Source: an uncultured Eubacterium sp.
GTDB taxonomy: Bacteria; Bacillota; Clostridia; Peptostreptococcales; Anaerovoracaceae
Direction of reading: 5' to 3'
Length of the DNA stretch: 12,331 nt
Assembly: GCA_947367725.1 (NCBI GenBank)
Contig: CANBFZ010000020.1
Location: 1 to 12,331 of the forward strand
Shown: piece after piece, positions 1-6,812 of the stretch
Layout of the letters: every line of letters begins with the position of its first letter
How positions within the stretch are numbered: position 1 is the stretch's first letter
The notes under the pieces: model-generated
Database searches by the model: none
What the model saw: the letters and a program-made list of their open reading frames with translations, nothing else
Told to the model about the DNA's origin: nothing
Program-made: the position numbers and the translations under genes

Positions 1-1
1 T

Positions 2-781
2 CGAGGGGCAGCGACGGCAACGGTGATTTCTCAAGCCATCAGTGCGCTTTGGGCGCTGCAGTTCCTGCGAGGGAAGAAAACTTTGCTTCGGCTGAAAAAA
101 GAGAATTTTCGTTTGCAGAAGCGGATTCTGCTGCCTTGTATTGGGCTGGGCGTCGCACCTTTTGTGATGATGTCGACAGAAAGTCTGCTGACGCTGTGCT
201 TCAACACCTCGCTGCTGAAATACGGCGGAGATTTGGCGGTGGGCGCCATGACAATTTTGGCCAGTGTGATGCAGTTTGCAATGATGCCGATGCAGGGGCT
301 GACCCAGGGCGGGCAGCCGATCATCAGCTATAGTTTTGGCGCTGGCAATCTGGACAGGCTGAAACAGGCGGTGCGGCTGCAGGTGCGCTGCTGCTTTCTT
401 TATGCAGCAGTGGTATGGGCGCTGGCAGAACTAGCGCCGCAGATGCTTGCGGGTATTTTTACTAGTGATCCGGCGTTGGCGCAGTTTACCGCGTGGGGAC
501 TGCGCATCTATATGGCGACGTCGGTTTTGATGGGGCTGCAGACGGGGTGTCAGCAGGCGTTTATTGCATTGGGTAATGCGAAGACCAGCGCCTTTCTTGC
601 GATTTTCAGGAAGATTCTGGTGCTGATTCCGCTGATTTATATTTTGCCGCTGTTTTTTGCGGACAAAGTCTTTGCAGTGTTTCTGGCAGAACCGGTGGCA
701 GACGCCATTGCTGTAGCGACGACGGTTACACTGTTTATGCGAGAGATGCGCAGGCTGCTGCAGACAAAACCTGAGAATTAA
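2..781 (+). CDS. MATE family multidrug/cation antiporter, C-terminal part (5' end outside window)
   Basis: This is the C-terminal ~259 residues of a membrane transporter of the MATE family, which normally has about 450 residues and 12 helices and exports drugs or metabolites in exchange for Na+ or H+. The frame is open to the window edge: codons before the GTG at 23 read R-G-A-A-T-A-T, which fits the family, so the true start lies upstream. Several hydrophobic segments are visible. The stretch QGGQPIISYSFGAGN is the typical 'QG.QPi..Y.yGA' signature of the second MATE half, and the cytoplasmic C-terminus is basic (REMRRLLQTKPEN). The substrate cannot be told. The response regulator gene follows 71 bp downstream in the same direction with no clear terminator between, so co-transcription with the two-component system is possible. 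The family call is firm; the specific role is open. Confidence 0.9.
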   Translation, partial: RGAATATVISQAISALWALQFLRGKKTLLRLKKENFRLQKRILLPCIGLGVAPFVMMSTESLLTLCFNTSLLKYGGDLAVGAMTILASVMQFAMMPMQGLTQGGQPIISYSFGAGNLDRLKQAVRLQVRCCFLYAAVVWALAELAPQMLAGIFTSDPALAQFTAWGLRIYMATSVLMGLQTGCQQAFIALGNAKTSAFLAIFRKILVLIPLIYILPLFFADKVFAVFLAEPVADAIAVATTVTLFMREMRRLLQTKPEN

Positions 782-852
782 GGTTTTTTTAAGAATTTTA
801 TTACGCTTTTTCTAAAAGAAAGACGATAAAGTAGGGATGGTAAGGAGGTTAA

Positions 853-1566
853 ATGGATATGGACGCAGAGACCATTTTAATTGTAGATGACAACAGGGAG
901 ATTGTGGATTCACTGGGAAAGCTGCTGAAGCTGGAAGGATATTTTATTCTGACTGCTTATGACGGCATGGAGGCACTGGATGTGCTGGAAAAAAATCCAG
1001 TAGATTTGATTTTGCTGGATGTAATGATGCCCCGTCTCAACGGGCTTTCTGCGCTGATGAAAATTCGGGAACGGTATAAGATTCCCTGCATCATTTTATC
1101 GGCAAAGACGGAGGAAAGCGACAAAGTTTCTGGCTTGATTTTAGGGGCAGATGATTATATCAGCAAGCCGTATAATGCAGCAGAGTTGATTGCCCGTGTA
1201 AAAGCGCAGCTGCGCCGTTATCATATGTGGGGCGGCAGTACGCCGGAAGCAGATGAAGACACCGTCGTCAACGGCGGTCTGGTGCTGGACAGAAAGCAGA
1301 AAAATGTGGTAGTCGAAGGGCAGGAAGTGAAACTGACGGCTACAGAATACAAGATTATGAAACTGCTGATGGAACATGCGGGCAGAGTGTTTCCTGCAGA
1401 GCAGATCTATGAAAATGTCTGGGGTGAAGAGGCGACCTTTGCTGTAGAAAATACGGTCATGGTGCATATCCGTCACATTCGGGAAAAAATCGAAATTGAT
1501 ACCAAGAATCCGAGATATATAAAGGTGGTGTGGGGCATTGGATACAAAATGGAAAAGTACAGTTAA
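853..1566 (+). CDS. OmpR/PhoB-family response regulator
   Basis: This 237-residue protein is a DNA-binding response regulator that should be phosphorylated by the kinase encoded next to it. The receiver domain covers about residues 6-120. It has the acidic pair D12/D13, phospho-acceptor D56 in LLDVMMP, S83 and K105 in the SKPYN loop. A winged-helix Trans_reg_C domain follows (about 140-235), with TATEYKIMKLL, the VENTVMVHIRHIREKI recognition region and WGIGYKM at the wing. The length is usual for the family. AGGAGG (843-848) is only 4 nt from the ATG at 853 and 10 nt from a second ATG at 859, so the protein may be two residues shorter. The 3' end overlaps the kinase gene by 29 bp, which suggests translational coupling. 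Overall it resembles VanR-like regulators, but the target genes are unknown; the adjacent MATE gene is one candidate. Confidence 0.95.
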   Translation: MDMDAETILIVDDNREIVDSLGKLLKLEGYFILTAYDGMEALDVLEKNPVDLILLDVMMPRLNGLSALMKIRERYKIPCIILSAKTEESDKVSGLILGADDYISKPYNAAELIARVKAQLRRYHMWGGSTPEADEDTVVNGGLVLDRKQKNVVVEGQEVKLTATEYKIMKLLMEHAGRVFPAEQIYENVWGEEATFAVENTVMVHIRHIREKIEIDTKNPRYIKVVWGIGYKMEKYS

Positions 1567-2818
1567 ACAGGTAAAGACCGTATTACGGGATAATCGAAAG
1601 CTCATAGGCGGACTGGGGCTTATGGTCATCACAGTGTTTTTCTTCTGGCAAATTTTACATCGGCTAGGCGGGCTTAGTACGAAGACCGTCTGGACCCTGG
1701 GACTCATCAGTTATGTGCCGCTTTACGGTGCAGTATCGCTGCTTTTACCGACATTTCTTTCGCGTCTCTATCGGGACTGGATTCCGGAGAACGGCGATTT
1801 TTATGGAGAATGGCAGAAAAAAAGGGTGCATCAGCAGCGGGCGTTGCTGGGTATCTGTGCAGGGCTTTTGGTACTGGCATTTTTCTTTTTCCGCTTTCAG
1901 GTTGCGACGTCTTATTACTATTTCTATGTGAATTTGGCGCCGGCGTATTTTATGATTATAACGGTGATACTGCTGTATATCGTCTGCCAGATGCAGGTGA
2001 ATCGGTTTATGGATCAGCGCCTTGATGCGATGATGGAGAAGGTGACAGCGATGAATAAGGCGCGATTGCTGGAAGCCATTGAACTGGAACGTAAAAGCCT
2101 GGAAAAAGAAGCAAAGAGCGAGCAGCTCAAAGTGGATCTCATTTCGAATGTATCCCATGATTTGAAAACGCCGCTGACTTCGATGGTCGGGTATCTGGAG
2201 CTTTTAAAGAAAGAAGAACTGGATGATGTAGCAAGCGATTATGTAGATGTTATTTTTGATAAGGCACAGAAGCTGAAAGAAATGATAGAAAGCCTGTTTT
2301 CTTTGGCAAAGGCCAGCAGCGGAAATATTCAGATTCATCCAGAGCCGGTGGAACTCAATATGCTCATTGAGCAAATTTTTGCAGATATGGACAGCCAGAT
2401 TCAGAAAAGTGCGCTGCATTTTGTCACTTCCATGACGGAAGAAGATACGCATTTGATAACGGATAATCTGCATCTTTACCGAATTTGCCAGAATCTAATT
2501 GAGAATGCGCTGAAATATGGGGCGAAAGGTACAAGGGTTTTTGTACGAACCTATATTGCGGACAGAGTTTCTGGAAAGCGGTTGTTTTTGGAAATTACCA
2601 ACACCGCAGGGTATTTTATGGACTTTAATGCGGAAGATATTGTGGAACGATTTGCCAGAGGTGATAAAGCCCGCTCTAGTGAAGGAAATGGGCTGGGACT
2701 GGCCATTGTCAGTACGTATGCTGGCGCATTAGGCGGCGCATTTGATATCAACATTGACTGCGATCAGTTCAAGGCGATCCTCAGTTTTCCTATCGAGGAA
2801 CCTCCAAAAGACGTGTAA
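1538..2818 (+). CDS. Membrane sensor histidine kinase
   Basis: This 426-residue sensor kinase is the cognate partner of the upstream regulator. It has about four hydrophobic segments (roughly residues 24-42, 54-75, 102-120 and 131-152) and then a charged helical linker. The HisKA domain carries NVSHDLKTPLTS with phospho-acceptor H207. The HATPase domain has an N-box at NLIENALKYG (319-328), a G1 region reduced to NTAG (355-358), an F-box RFARGD (371-376) and G2 GNGLGLAI (383-390). The short NTAG box recurs in a clostridial kinase subfamily and need not mean inactivity. No large extracellular sensor domain is present, so the signal is probably sensed within or near the membrane. The start is TTG at 1538 inside the regulator gene: AAAGGTGG (1521-1528) lies 9 nt upstream, and the next in-frame ATG (1622) would cut into the first membrane helix. 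Confidence 0.92.
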   Translation: MDTKWKSTVKQVKTVLRDNRKLIGGLGLMVITVFFFWQILHRLGGLSTKTVWTLGLISYVPLYGAVSLLLPTFLSRLYRDWIPENGDFYGEWQKKRVHQQRALLGICAGLLVLAFFFFRFQVATSYYYFYVNLAPAYFMIITVILLYIVCQMQVNRFMDQRLDAMMEKVTAMNKARLLEAIELERKSLEKEAKSEQLKVDLISNVSHDLKTPLTSMVGYLELLKKEELDDVASDYVDVIFDKAQKLKEMIESLFSLAKASSGNIQIHPEPVELNMLIEQIFADMDSQIQKSALHFVTSMTEEDTHLITDNLHLYRICQNLIENALKYGAKGTRVFVRTYIADRVSGKRLFLEITNTAGYFMDFNAEDIVERFARGDKARSSEGNGLGLAIVSTYAGALGGAFDINIDCDQFKAILSFPIEEPPKDV

Positions 2819-2821
2819 TAG

Positions 2822-2853
2822 AAACCCGCAGAACTAGCTGGTTCTGCGGGTTT
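2822..2853. terminator. Bidirectional intrinsic terminator between the kinase gene and cysK
   Basis: The arms AAACCCGCAGAAC (2822-2834) and GTTCTGCGGGTTT (2841-2853) form a perfect 13-bp stem with a 6-nt loop. The + strand continues into a T run at 2851-2854. The hairpin sits 3 bp after the kinase stop and 10 bp beyond the cysK stop on the other strand, so it can end both convergent transcripts. The T tract is better on the + strand. Confidence 0.9.
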
Positions 2854-2863
2854 TAAAGTGGAA

Positions 2864-3817
2864 TTAATTTGAGGAAGGAAGTACGCGATTTGAAAAAAGA
2901 GGTGTGGATAAATATCTGTCGCCAGTATCAGGGAGCAAAGTGACAATTGTTTTTCCTTCATTTTCGGGTCGCTTTGCTAATTGTAGTGCAGCGTGAAGGG
3001 CAGCACCTGCGGAAATTCCGACAAGAATGCCTTCTTTTGCACAAATTAGTTTTCCCGAAGCGAATGCATCTGCATCAGTAACTGGAATGATTTCGTCAAG
3101 AATAGAAGTATCCAGTACATCTGGAATAAAACCAGCGCCGATTCCCTGAATTTTGTGGGGACCGGCAGAACCGGCAGACAACATAGGAGAACCTGCAGGT
3201 TCTACCGCGATGATTTTAATGCCTGGATTTCGCTTTTTCAGGTACTTGCCAACGCCAGTGATTGTGCCGCCAGTACCGACGCCTGCGATAAATAAATCGA
3301 TTTTGCCGTCAGTATCTGCAAAAATTTCTGGACCTGTCGTATCATAGTGAATTTTGGGGTTCGCAGGATTTATGAATTGACCCGGTATAAAACTGCCTGG
3401 AATTTGTCTGTGTAATTCCTCTGCTTTGGCAATGGCGCCACGCATACCTTTTTCTCCCTCTGTTAGTACTAGTTCCGCTCCATATGCCTGCATGAACTGG
3501 CGGCGTTCTATGGACATAGTTTCAGGCATTACAATGATGATGTGATAACCTCTGGCGGCAGCAACGGCGGCGAGACCAATCCCGGTATTGCCAGAGGTCG
3601 GTTCGATTATGATGGTATCGGCTTTTAGCCTGCCGTCAGTTTCAGCGCGGTCAATCATCGCTTTTGCAATACGATCCTTGACGGAACCGGAGGGATTAAA
3701 ACACTCCAGTTTGGCAAGGATGTGTGCTTTTAGTCCAAGACTGTTTTCGATATTCGTCAGTGCCAGTAACGGTGTTTTTCCGATGAGTTGGTCCGTAGAC
3801 GTATAAATGTTAGCCAT
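2864..3817 (-). CDS. cysK: Cysteine synthase A (O-acetylserine sulfhydrylase)
   Basis: This 317-residue PLP enzyme makes L-cysteine from O-acetylserine and sulfide in the cytoplasm. The PLP lysine is K47 in PSGSVKDR. The substrate-binding loop TSGNTG is at 74-79, the phosphate-binding glycine loop GTGGT at 181-185, GISAG at 267-271, and the C-terminal [10 protein letters not shown] at 296-305. Length and motif order are normal for CysK rather than for cystathionine beta-synthase, which has extra domains. The start ATG is preceded by AAGGAGA (3825-3831) with 7-nt spacing. That ribosome site almost touches the metY stop at 3833, so the two genes form a tight operon read from the metY promoter. 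The convergent hairpin at 2822-2853 ends the transcript. Confidence 0.96.
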   Translation of the reverse strand: MANIYTSTDQLIGKTPLLALTNIENSLGLKAHILAKLECFNPSGSVKDRIAKAMIDRAETDGRLKADTIIIEPTSGNTGIGLAAVAAARGYHIIIVMPETMSIERRQFMQAYGAELVLTEGEKGMRGAIAKAEELHRQIPGSFIPGQFINPANPKIHYDTTGPEIFADTDGKIDLFIAGVGTGGTITGVGKYLKKRNPGIKIIAVEPAGSPMLSAGSAGPHKIQGIGAGFIPDVLDTSILDEIIPVTDADAFASGKLICAKEGILVGISAGAALHAALQLAKRPENEGKTIVTLLPDTGDRYLSTPLFSNRVLPSSN

Positions 3818-3832
3818 GATAAAATCTCCTTA

Positions 3833-5128
3833 TTACTTCTTCAAAGCCTTTACAGCAGCAAATCCATGTTCTAAATCAGAGATGATATCGTCGATATGTT
3901 CTATGCCGATGGAAAGGCGAATTGTGTTAGGGTAAATATTTTGCGCAGCCAGTTCCTCTTCTGTCAGTTGGGAATGGGTTGTGGTAGCGGGGTGAATCAC
4001 GAGACTTTTCACATCAGCCACATTGGCGAGCAGGGAGAAAATCTCCAGATGGTCGATGAAACGATAGGCTTCGTCTTGACCACCTTTGATTTCAAAGGTG
4101 AAGATCGAGGCGCCACCCCTGGCAAAATATTTCTGGTAAAGTGGGTGATCAGGATGTTCAGGTAGAGAAGGATGATGAACCTTTTCTACAAGCGGATGCT
4201 TCGTGAGATACGCGATCACTTTTTTTGTATTTTCAATGTGGCGGTCAAGGCGCAGTGATAATGTTTCTACGCCTTGCAGCAGCAGAAACGCATTAAACGG
4301 AGAAATTGTCGCACCAGTGTCGCGAAGCATGATTGCCCGGAGATAAGTAACGAAAGCAGCCGGTCCTGCGACGTCGACAAAGGAGATATCGTGGTAACTT
4401 GGATTTGCATTTGCAATTGCAGGGTATTTGCCGCTGACCTTCCAGTCAAATTTGCCAGAATCCACAACGACGCCGCCCAATGTCGTGCCATGACCGCCGA
4501 TAAATTTTGTTGCTGAGTGCACCACAATATCTGCACCATGTTCGATGGGGCGAATCAGGTAAGGCGTTCCAAATGTATTGTCGATGACGAGTGGAAGCCC
4601 ATGCCGATGGGCGATTTCTGCTATGGCGTCGATATCTGGAATATCGCTGTTAGGGTTGCCCAGGGTTTCCAGATAAATTGCCTTTGTATGCTTCTTAATA
4701 GATGCTTCCACTGCTTTTGGATTATGGGCGTCAACGAAAGTCGTGGTAATGCCATAGTGGGGTAGCGTATGCGCAAGCAGGTTGTAACTGCCGCCATAAA
4801 TTGTTTTTTGTGCAACAATGTGACCTCCATCTTGCGCAAGTGCCTGTAATGTATAAGTAATGGCAGCTGCGCCTGATGCTAATGCCAGTGCGCCTACGCC
4901 ACCTTCTAGTGCAGCGATTCTCTTTTCTAATACCTCTTGTGTGGAATTGGTCAGACGTCCGTAAATATTGCCGGCGTCTGTCAGCTGAAAGCGTGCCGCA
5001 GCATGTGCTGCATTGTGAAATACATAAGATGTTGTTTGATAAATTGGCACAGCGCGAGCGTCTGTAACAGGATCTGCCTGTTCTTGTCCGACATGAAGCT
5101 GTAACGTTTCAAATTTATAATTATGCAT
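3833..5128 (-). CDS. metY: O-acetylhomoserine sulfhydrylase (aminocarboxypropyltransferase)
   Basis: This 431-residue enzyme of the Cys/Met-metabolism PLP family (fold type I) makes homocysteine from O-acetylhomoserine and sulfide, the direct sulfhydrylation route to methionine. The PLP lysine is K208 in SATKFIGGHG. D183 in VIDNTF should pair with the PLP ring nitrogen, Y56 and R58 in NIYGRLTN bind the cofactor phosphate of the partner subunit, and Y111 stacks on the ring. The insertion around VVVDSGKFDW and the total length favour O-acetylhomoserine sulfhydrylase over the shorter (~380 residue) cystathionine gamma-synthases and lyases. The start ATG has GGAGCC about 8 nt upstream. It is the first gene of a metY-cysK operon, divergent from an Rrf2 regulator that probably controls it. 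Confidence 0.94.
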   Translation of the reverse strand: MHNYKFETLQLHVGQEQADPVTDARAVPIYQTTSYVFHNAAHAAARFQLTDAGNIYGRLTNSTQEVLEKRIAALEGGVGALALASGAAAITYTLQALAQDGGHIVAQKTIYGGSYNLLAHTLPHYGITTTFVDAHNPKAVEASIKKHTKAIYLETLGNPNSDIPDIDAIAEIAHRHGLPLVIDNTFGTPYLIRPIEHGADIVVHSATKFIGGHGTTLGGVVVDSGKFDWKVSGKYPAIANANPSYHDISFVDVAGPAAFVTYLRAIMLRDTGATISPFNAFLLLQGVETLSLRLDRHIENTKKVIAYLTKHPLVEKVHHPSLPEHPDHPLYQKYFARGGASIFTFEIKGGQDEAYRFIDHLEIFSLLANVADVKSLVIHPATTTHSQLTEEELAAQNIYPNTIRLSIGIEHIDDIISDLEHGFAAVKALKK

Positions 5129-5178
5129 GAGTAAGGCTCCTTTCTGTTTGTGTATATAGTGCGGTTGATATAGTTGGG

Positions 5179-5207
5179 ATTATACACCTATAAACATACT
5201 TTGTAAA
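5179..5207 (-). promoter_or_regulatory. Sigma-A type promoter of the metY-cysK operon
   Basis: Read on the - strand, TTTACA (5207-5202) is followed after 17 nt by a perfect TATAAT (5184-5179). Transcription should start near 5172, giving a leader of about 44 nt, too short for a SAM riboswitch or T-box. The spacer contains, on the + strand, ACCTATAAA (5186-5194), which also occurs in the divergent promoter. Confidence 0.8.
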
Positions 5208-5234
5208 TAGGAAAATAGGAAAAAATTATAAATA

Positions 5235-5253
5235 ATTTCAATAAAATTGAAAT
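5235..5253. promoter_or_regulatory. Inverted repeat between the divergent metY and rrf2 promoters
   Basis: ATTTCAAT (5235-5242) and ATTGAAAT (5246-5253) form an 8-bp inverted repeat with a 3-nt centre. It lies just upstream of the rrf2 -35 box and about 28 bp behind the metY -35 box. It is AT-rich, so chance is possible, but size and place fit a dimeric regulator site. Confidence 0.4.
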
Positions 5254-5260
5254 CATTTTC

Positions 5261-5290
5261 TTGATAATACCTATAAATTTATAGTATAAT
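5261..5290 (+). promoter_or_regulatory. Sigma-A type promoter of the Rrf2 regulator gene
   Basis: TTGATA (5261-5266) and a perfect TATAAT (5285-5290) are separated by 18 nt. The predicted transcript starts near 5297, about 20 nt before the gene. The spacer is largely filled by a perfect palindrome (5271-5284), so a protein bound there would block RNA polymerase. Confidence 0.8.
5271..5284. promoter_or_regulatory. Palindromic putative operator inside the rrf2 promoter
   Basis: CTATAAATTTATAG is a perfect 14-bp palindrome lying wholly between the -35 and -10 boxes of the Rrf2 gene. Its left part ACCTATAAA (5269-5277) is repeated in the metY promoter spacer (5186-5194). This suggests autorepression and shared control by the Rrf2 protein; no binding data are implied. 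Confidence 0.55.
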
Positions 5291-5315
5291 TGGAAATACC
5301 AGAAGGAGGAAAGAT

Positions 5316-5729
5316 ATGATTTCAACAAAAGGAAGATATGCATTGCGAGTTATGGTTGATTTGGCAGAACAGGAGACAGATAAATTTGTTCCACTGGATG
5401 AAATTGCAGCGCGTCAAGGAATTTCTAAAAAGTATCTGGAAATTATTGTAAAAGTTTTTGTAAAGGAGAAACTGATTACAGGGCTGCGCGGCAAAGGCGG
5501 CGGATATAAGTTGACGCGTAAGCCTGTAGAATATACAGTTGGGGAAATTTTGGAACTTGCGGAAGGTACCCTGGCTACAGTGGCATGTTTGCAAAAAGGG
5601 GCAGAAGTCTGTCCGATGAGAAGCAAATGTAAAACGCTGCCATTATGGCAGCGTTTTGACGATATAGTGTATCACTTTTTTTTCCATATTACACTGGAGG
5701 ATTTGGCGCAGGGTAAATGGAAAGATTAA
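5316..5729 (+). CDS. Rrf2-family transcriptional regulator (CymR/IscR-like, three cysteines)
   Basis: This 137-residue winged-helix regulator belongs to the Rrf2 family. The N-terminus MISTKGRYALRVMVDLA and the wing GLRGKGGGYKLTRKP are typical. Three cysteines, C91, C99 and C105 (C-x7-C-x5-C), sit where IscR and NsrR ligate an iron-sulfur cluster, whereas classical CymR of Bacillus lacks that triad. The position, divergent from metY-cysK, points to control of cysteine and methionine synthesis as for CymR. The protein could therefore be an Fe-S sensing regulator of sulfur genes, or a CymR relative with structural cysteines. GGAGG (5305-5309) lies 6 nt before the ATG. The stop codon overlaps the convergent carboxypeptidase stop, leaving no space for a terminator between them, and a strong hairpin lies inside the coding region (5631-5657). 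Confidence 0.92.
   Translation: MISTKGRYALRVMVDLAEQETDKFVPLDEIAARQGISKKYLEIIVKVFVKEKLITGLRGKGGGYKLTRKPVEYTVGEILELAEGTLATVACLQKGAEVCPMRSKCKTLPLWQRFDDIVYHFFFHITLEDLAQGKWKD
5631..5657. terminator. Terminator-like hairpin inside the Rrf2 coding region
   Basis: The arms AAAACGCTGCCAT (5631-5643) and ATGGCAGCGTTTT (5645-5657) are exact reverse complements around one central base. On the - strand the stem is followed by a T-rich run (TTTTACATTT). It lies about 70 nt past the stop of the convergent D-Ala-D-Ala carboxypeptidase gene, so it is the likely terminator of that transcript. On the + strand it falls before the end of the Rrf2 gene. Confidence 0.6.
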
Positions 5730-6763
5730 CATCTTTGACGAGCCTTTTTCCTTTTCATTACGATGAAGACGATGAACGCTGCGGCAATCACTGCTGCAGC
5801 AATGCCTGCAATCAACAGTGGGCTGATCGGTTTTTTTAGGTCATCGGCAGTCAGTCCTTCTGTCAGATTGTAAAGGGCAATGGTATCGATAAAGTCGCCC
5901 TGCAGAATCCTGCCATCGCCGTTATCCAGTTCATCGCCGCCCATGACGACGGAATACCAAACCAGACCATCTTTTTCCATGCAGCCGGAGAAGCACCAGC
6001 CAGCAGCCGGGGTATAACCTGTTTTTACGCCGGTTACATACGGTGCATAAGGACTTTCGTAGCGGTCGTCGGGAAATTTGACGCGGTTTGTCGTGTAGTA
6101 GTCAAAGCCTTGGTCGCGCATGTTGGAAGCAGGAACGCTGCCGCTCTCCTGACAAACGATCTCGCGGAATTTATCGAATTGCATGGCATATTCGCAGATT
6201 TTTACCATGTCTCGCGGGGTGGTATAATGATCGGAGGAAGATAAGCCGACGGGGTCTTTAAAATTGGTATTTTCGCAGCCCAGTGCTTTGGCTTTTTCGT
6301 TCATCATAGCAACGAAGTCAGAAAACGAGTCGCATAATGCAAAGGCAAAGGCGGTGGCGGCTTCATTGCCGGAAGGAATCAGCAGATATTTCATGCATTC
6401 CTCAAAGGAAATGGTTTCGCCTGCCAGTAAATGTTGCTGCGGCACCATATAACTGCAGTAGTAATGACGGACTGCATTTTTGTTTACTGTCAATTCGCCT
6501 GTCAGGTCAGGATTTTGCTCCAGTACCAAAATGGCGGTCATTACCTTTGTCATACTTGCCATGGGAAGCTGCATATCTGCATTTTTTTCGCAGAGCACTG
6601 TGCCGGTCGTCGCTTCGTATAAGATGCCTGCTTTTGCGTGTTTTATGACGTCTTCTCCTGTGGCTTCTGTGGCAAAAGCCGTTTGACAATTTGCGAGGGC
6701 GGTAAATCCGAGGAGAATGGAAATTACTACAGGTACAATACATTTTTTTACTGTTTGCGTCAT
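5726..6763 (-). CDS. D-alanyl-D-alanine carboxypeptidase (S11 family, DacF/PBP5-like), membrane-anchored
   Basis: This 345-residue secreted penicillin-binding protein should remove the terminal D-Ala from peptidoglycan pentapeptides outside the membrane. It has an N-terminal signal peptide (about 1-31), the active-site SMTK with S70 and K73, SGN at 131-133 and KTG at 247-249. After the catalytic domain there is room for only about 60 residues and then a membrane helix (about 316-336) with a basic tail KRKKARQRC. The beta-rich PBP5 C-terminal domain of DacA/DacF therefore seems absent and anchoring is by a true helix. I chose the ATG at 6763 because AAAGGA lies 9 nt upstream and the signal peptide follows; a longer frame reaching 6832 would overlap the bEBP gene. 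It follows that gene by 49 nt without a terminator. In Bacillus a related carboxypeptidase gene, dacB, is in one operon with spmAB; here spmAB lies in the same cluster. Confidence 0.93.
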   Translation of the reverse strand: MTQTVKKCIVPVVISILLGFTALANCQTAFATEATGEDVIKHAKAGILYEATTGTVLCEKNADMQLPMASMTKVMTAILVLEQNPDLTGELTVNKNAVRHYYCSYMVPQQHLLAGETISFEECMKYLLIPSGNEAATAFAFALCDSFSDFVAMMNEKAKALGCENTNFKDPVGLSSSDHYTTPRDMVKICEYAMQFDKFREIVCQESGSVPASNMRDQGFDYYTTNRVKFPDDRYESPYAPYVTGVKTGYTPAAGWCFSGCMEKDGLVWYSVVMGGDELDNGDGRILQGDFIDTIALYNLTEGLTADDLKKPISPLLIAGIAAAVIAAAFIVFIVMKRKKARQRC

Positions 6764-6780
6764 AACAATCAATCCTTTCT

Positions 6781-6794
6781 TGTGATTTATCACA
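6781..6794. promoter_or_regulatory. Palindrome upstream of the carboxypeptidase gene
   Basis: TGTGATTTATCACA is a perfect 6-bp inverted repeat with a 2-nt centre, 17 bp before the carboxypeptidase start and after the end of the bEBP gene. It resembles CRP/FNR-type half-sites (TGTGA / TCACA), but the spacing is 4 rather than the CRP 6. No convincing promoter accompanies it. Confidence 0.3.
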
Positions 6795-6812
6795 TAAATA
6801 AGTGAAATGGTG

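Noticed and set aside
1141..1707. A 188-codon open frame on the - strand opposite the response regulator and kinase
   Set aside because: It lies fully opposite two well-supported genes, has no ribosome site or family resemblance, and its composition is that of a reverse-strand shadow.
2600..2655. Degenerate G1 ATP box (NTAG) as a sign of an inactive kinase
   Set aside because: H-box, N-box, F-box and G2 are intact and this G1 form is common in related clostridial kinases.
5129..5172. SAM riboswitch or T-box ahead of metY
   Set aside because: The predicted leader is only about 44 nt, with no room for either structure.
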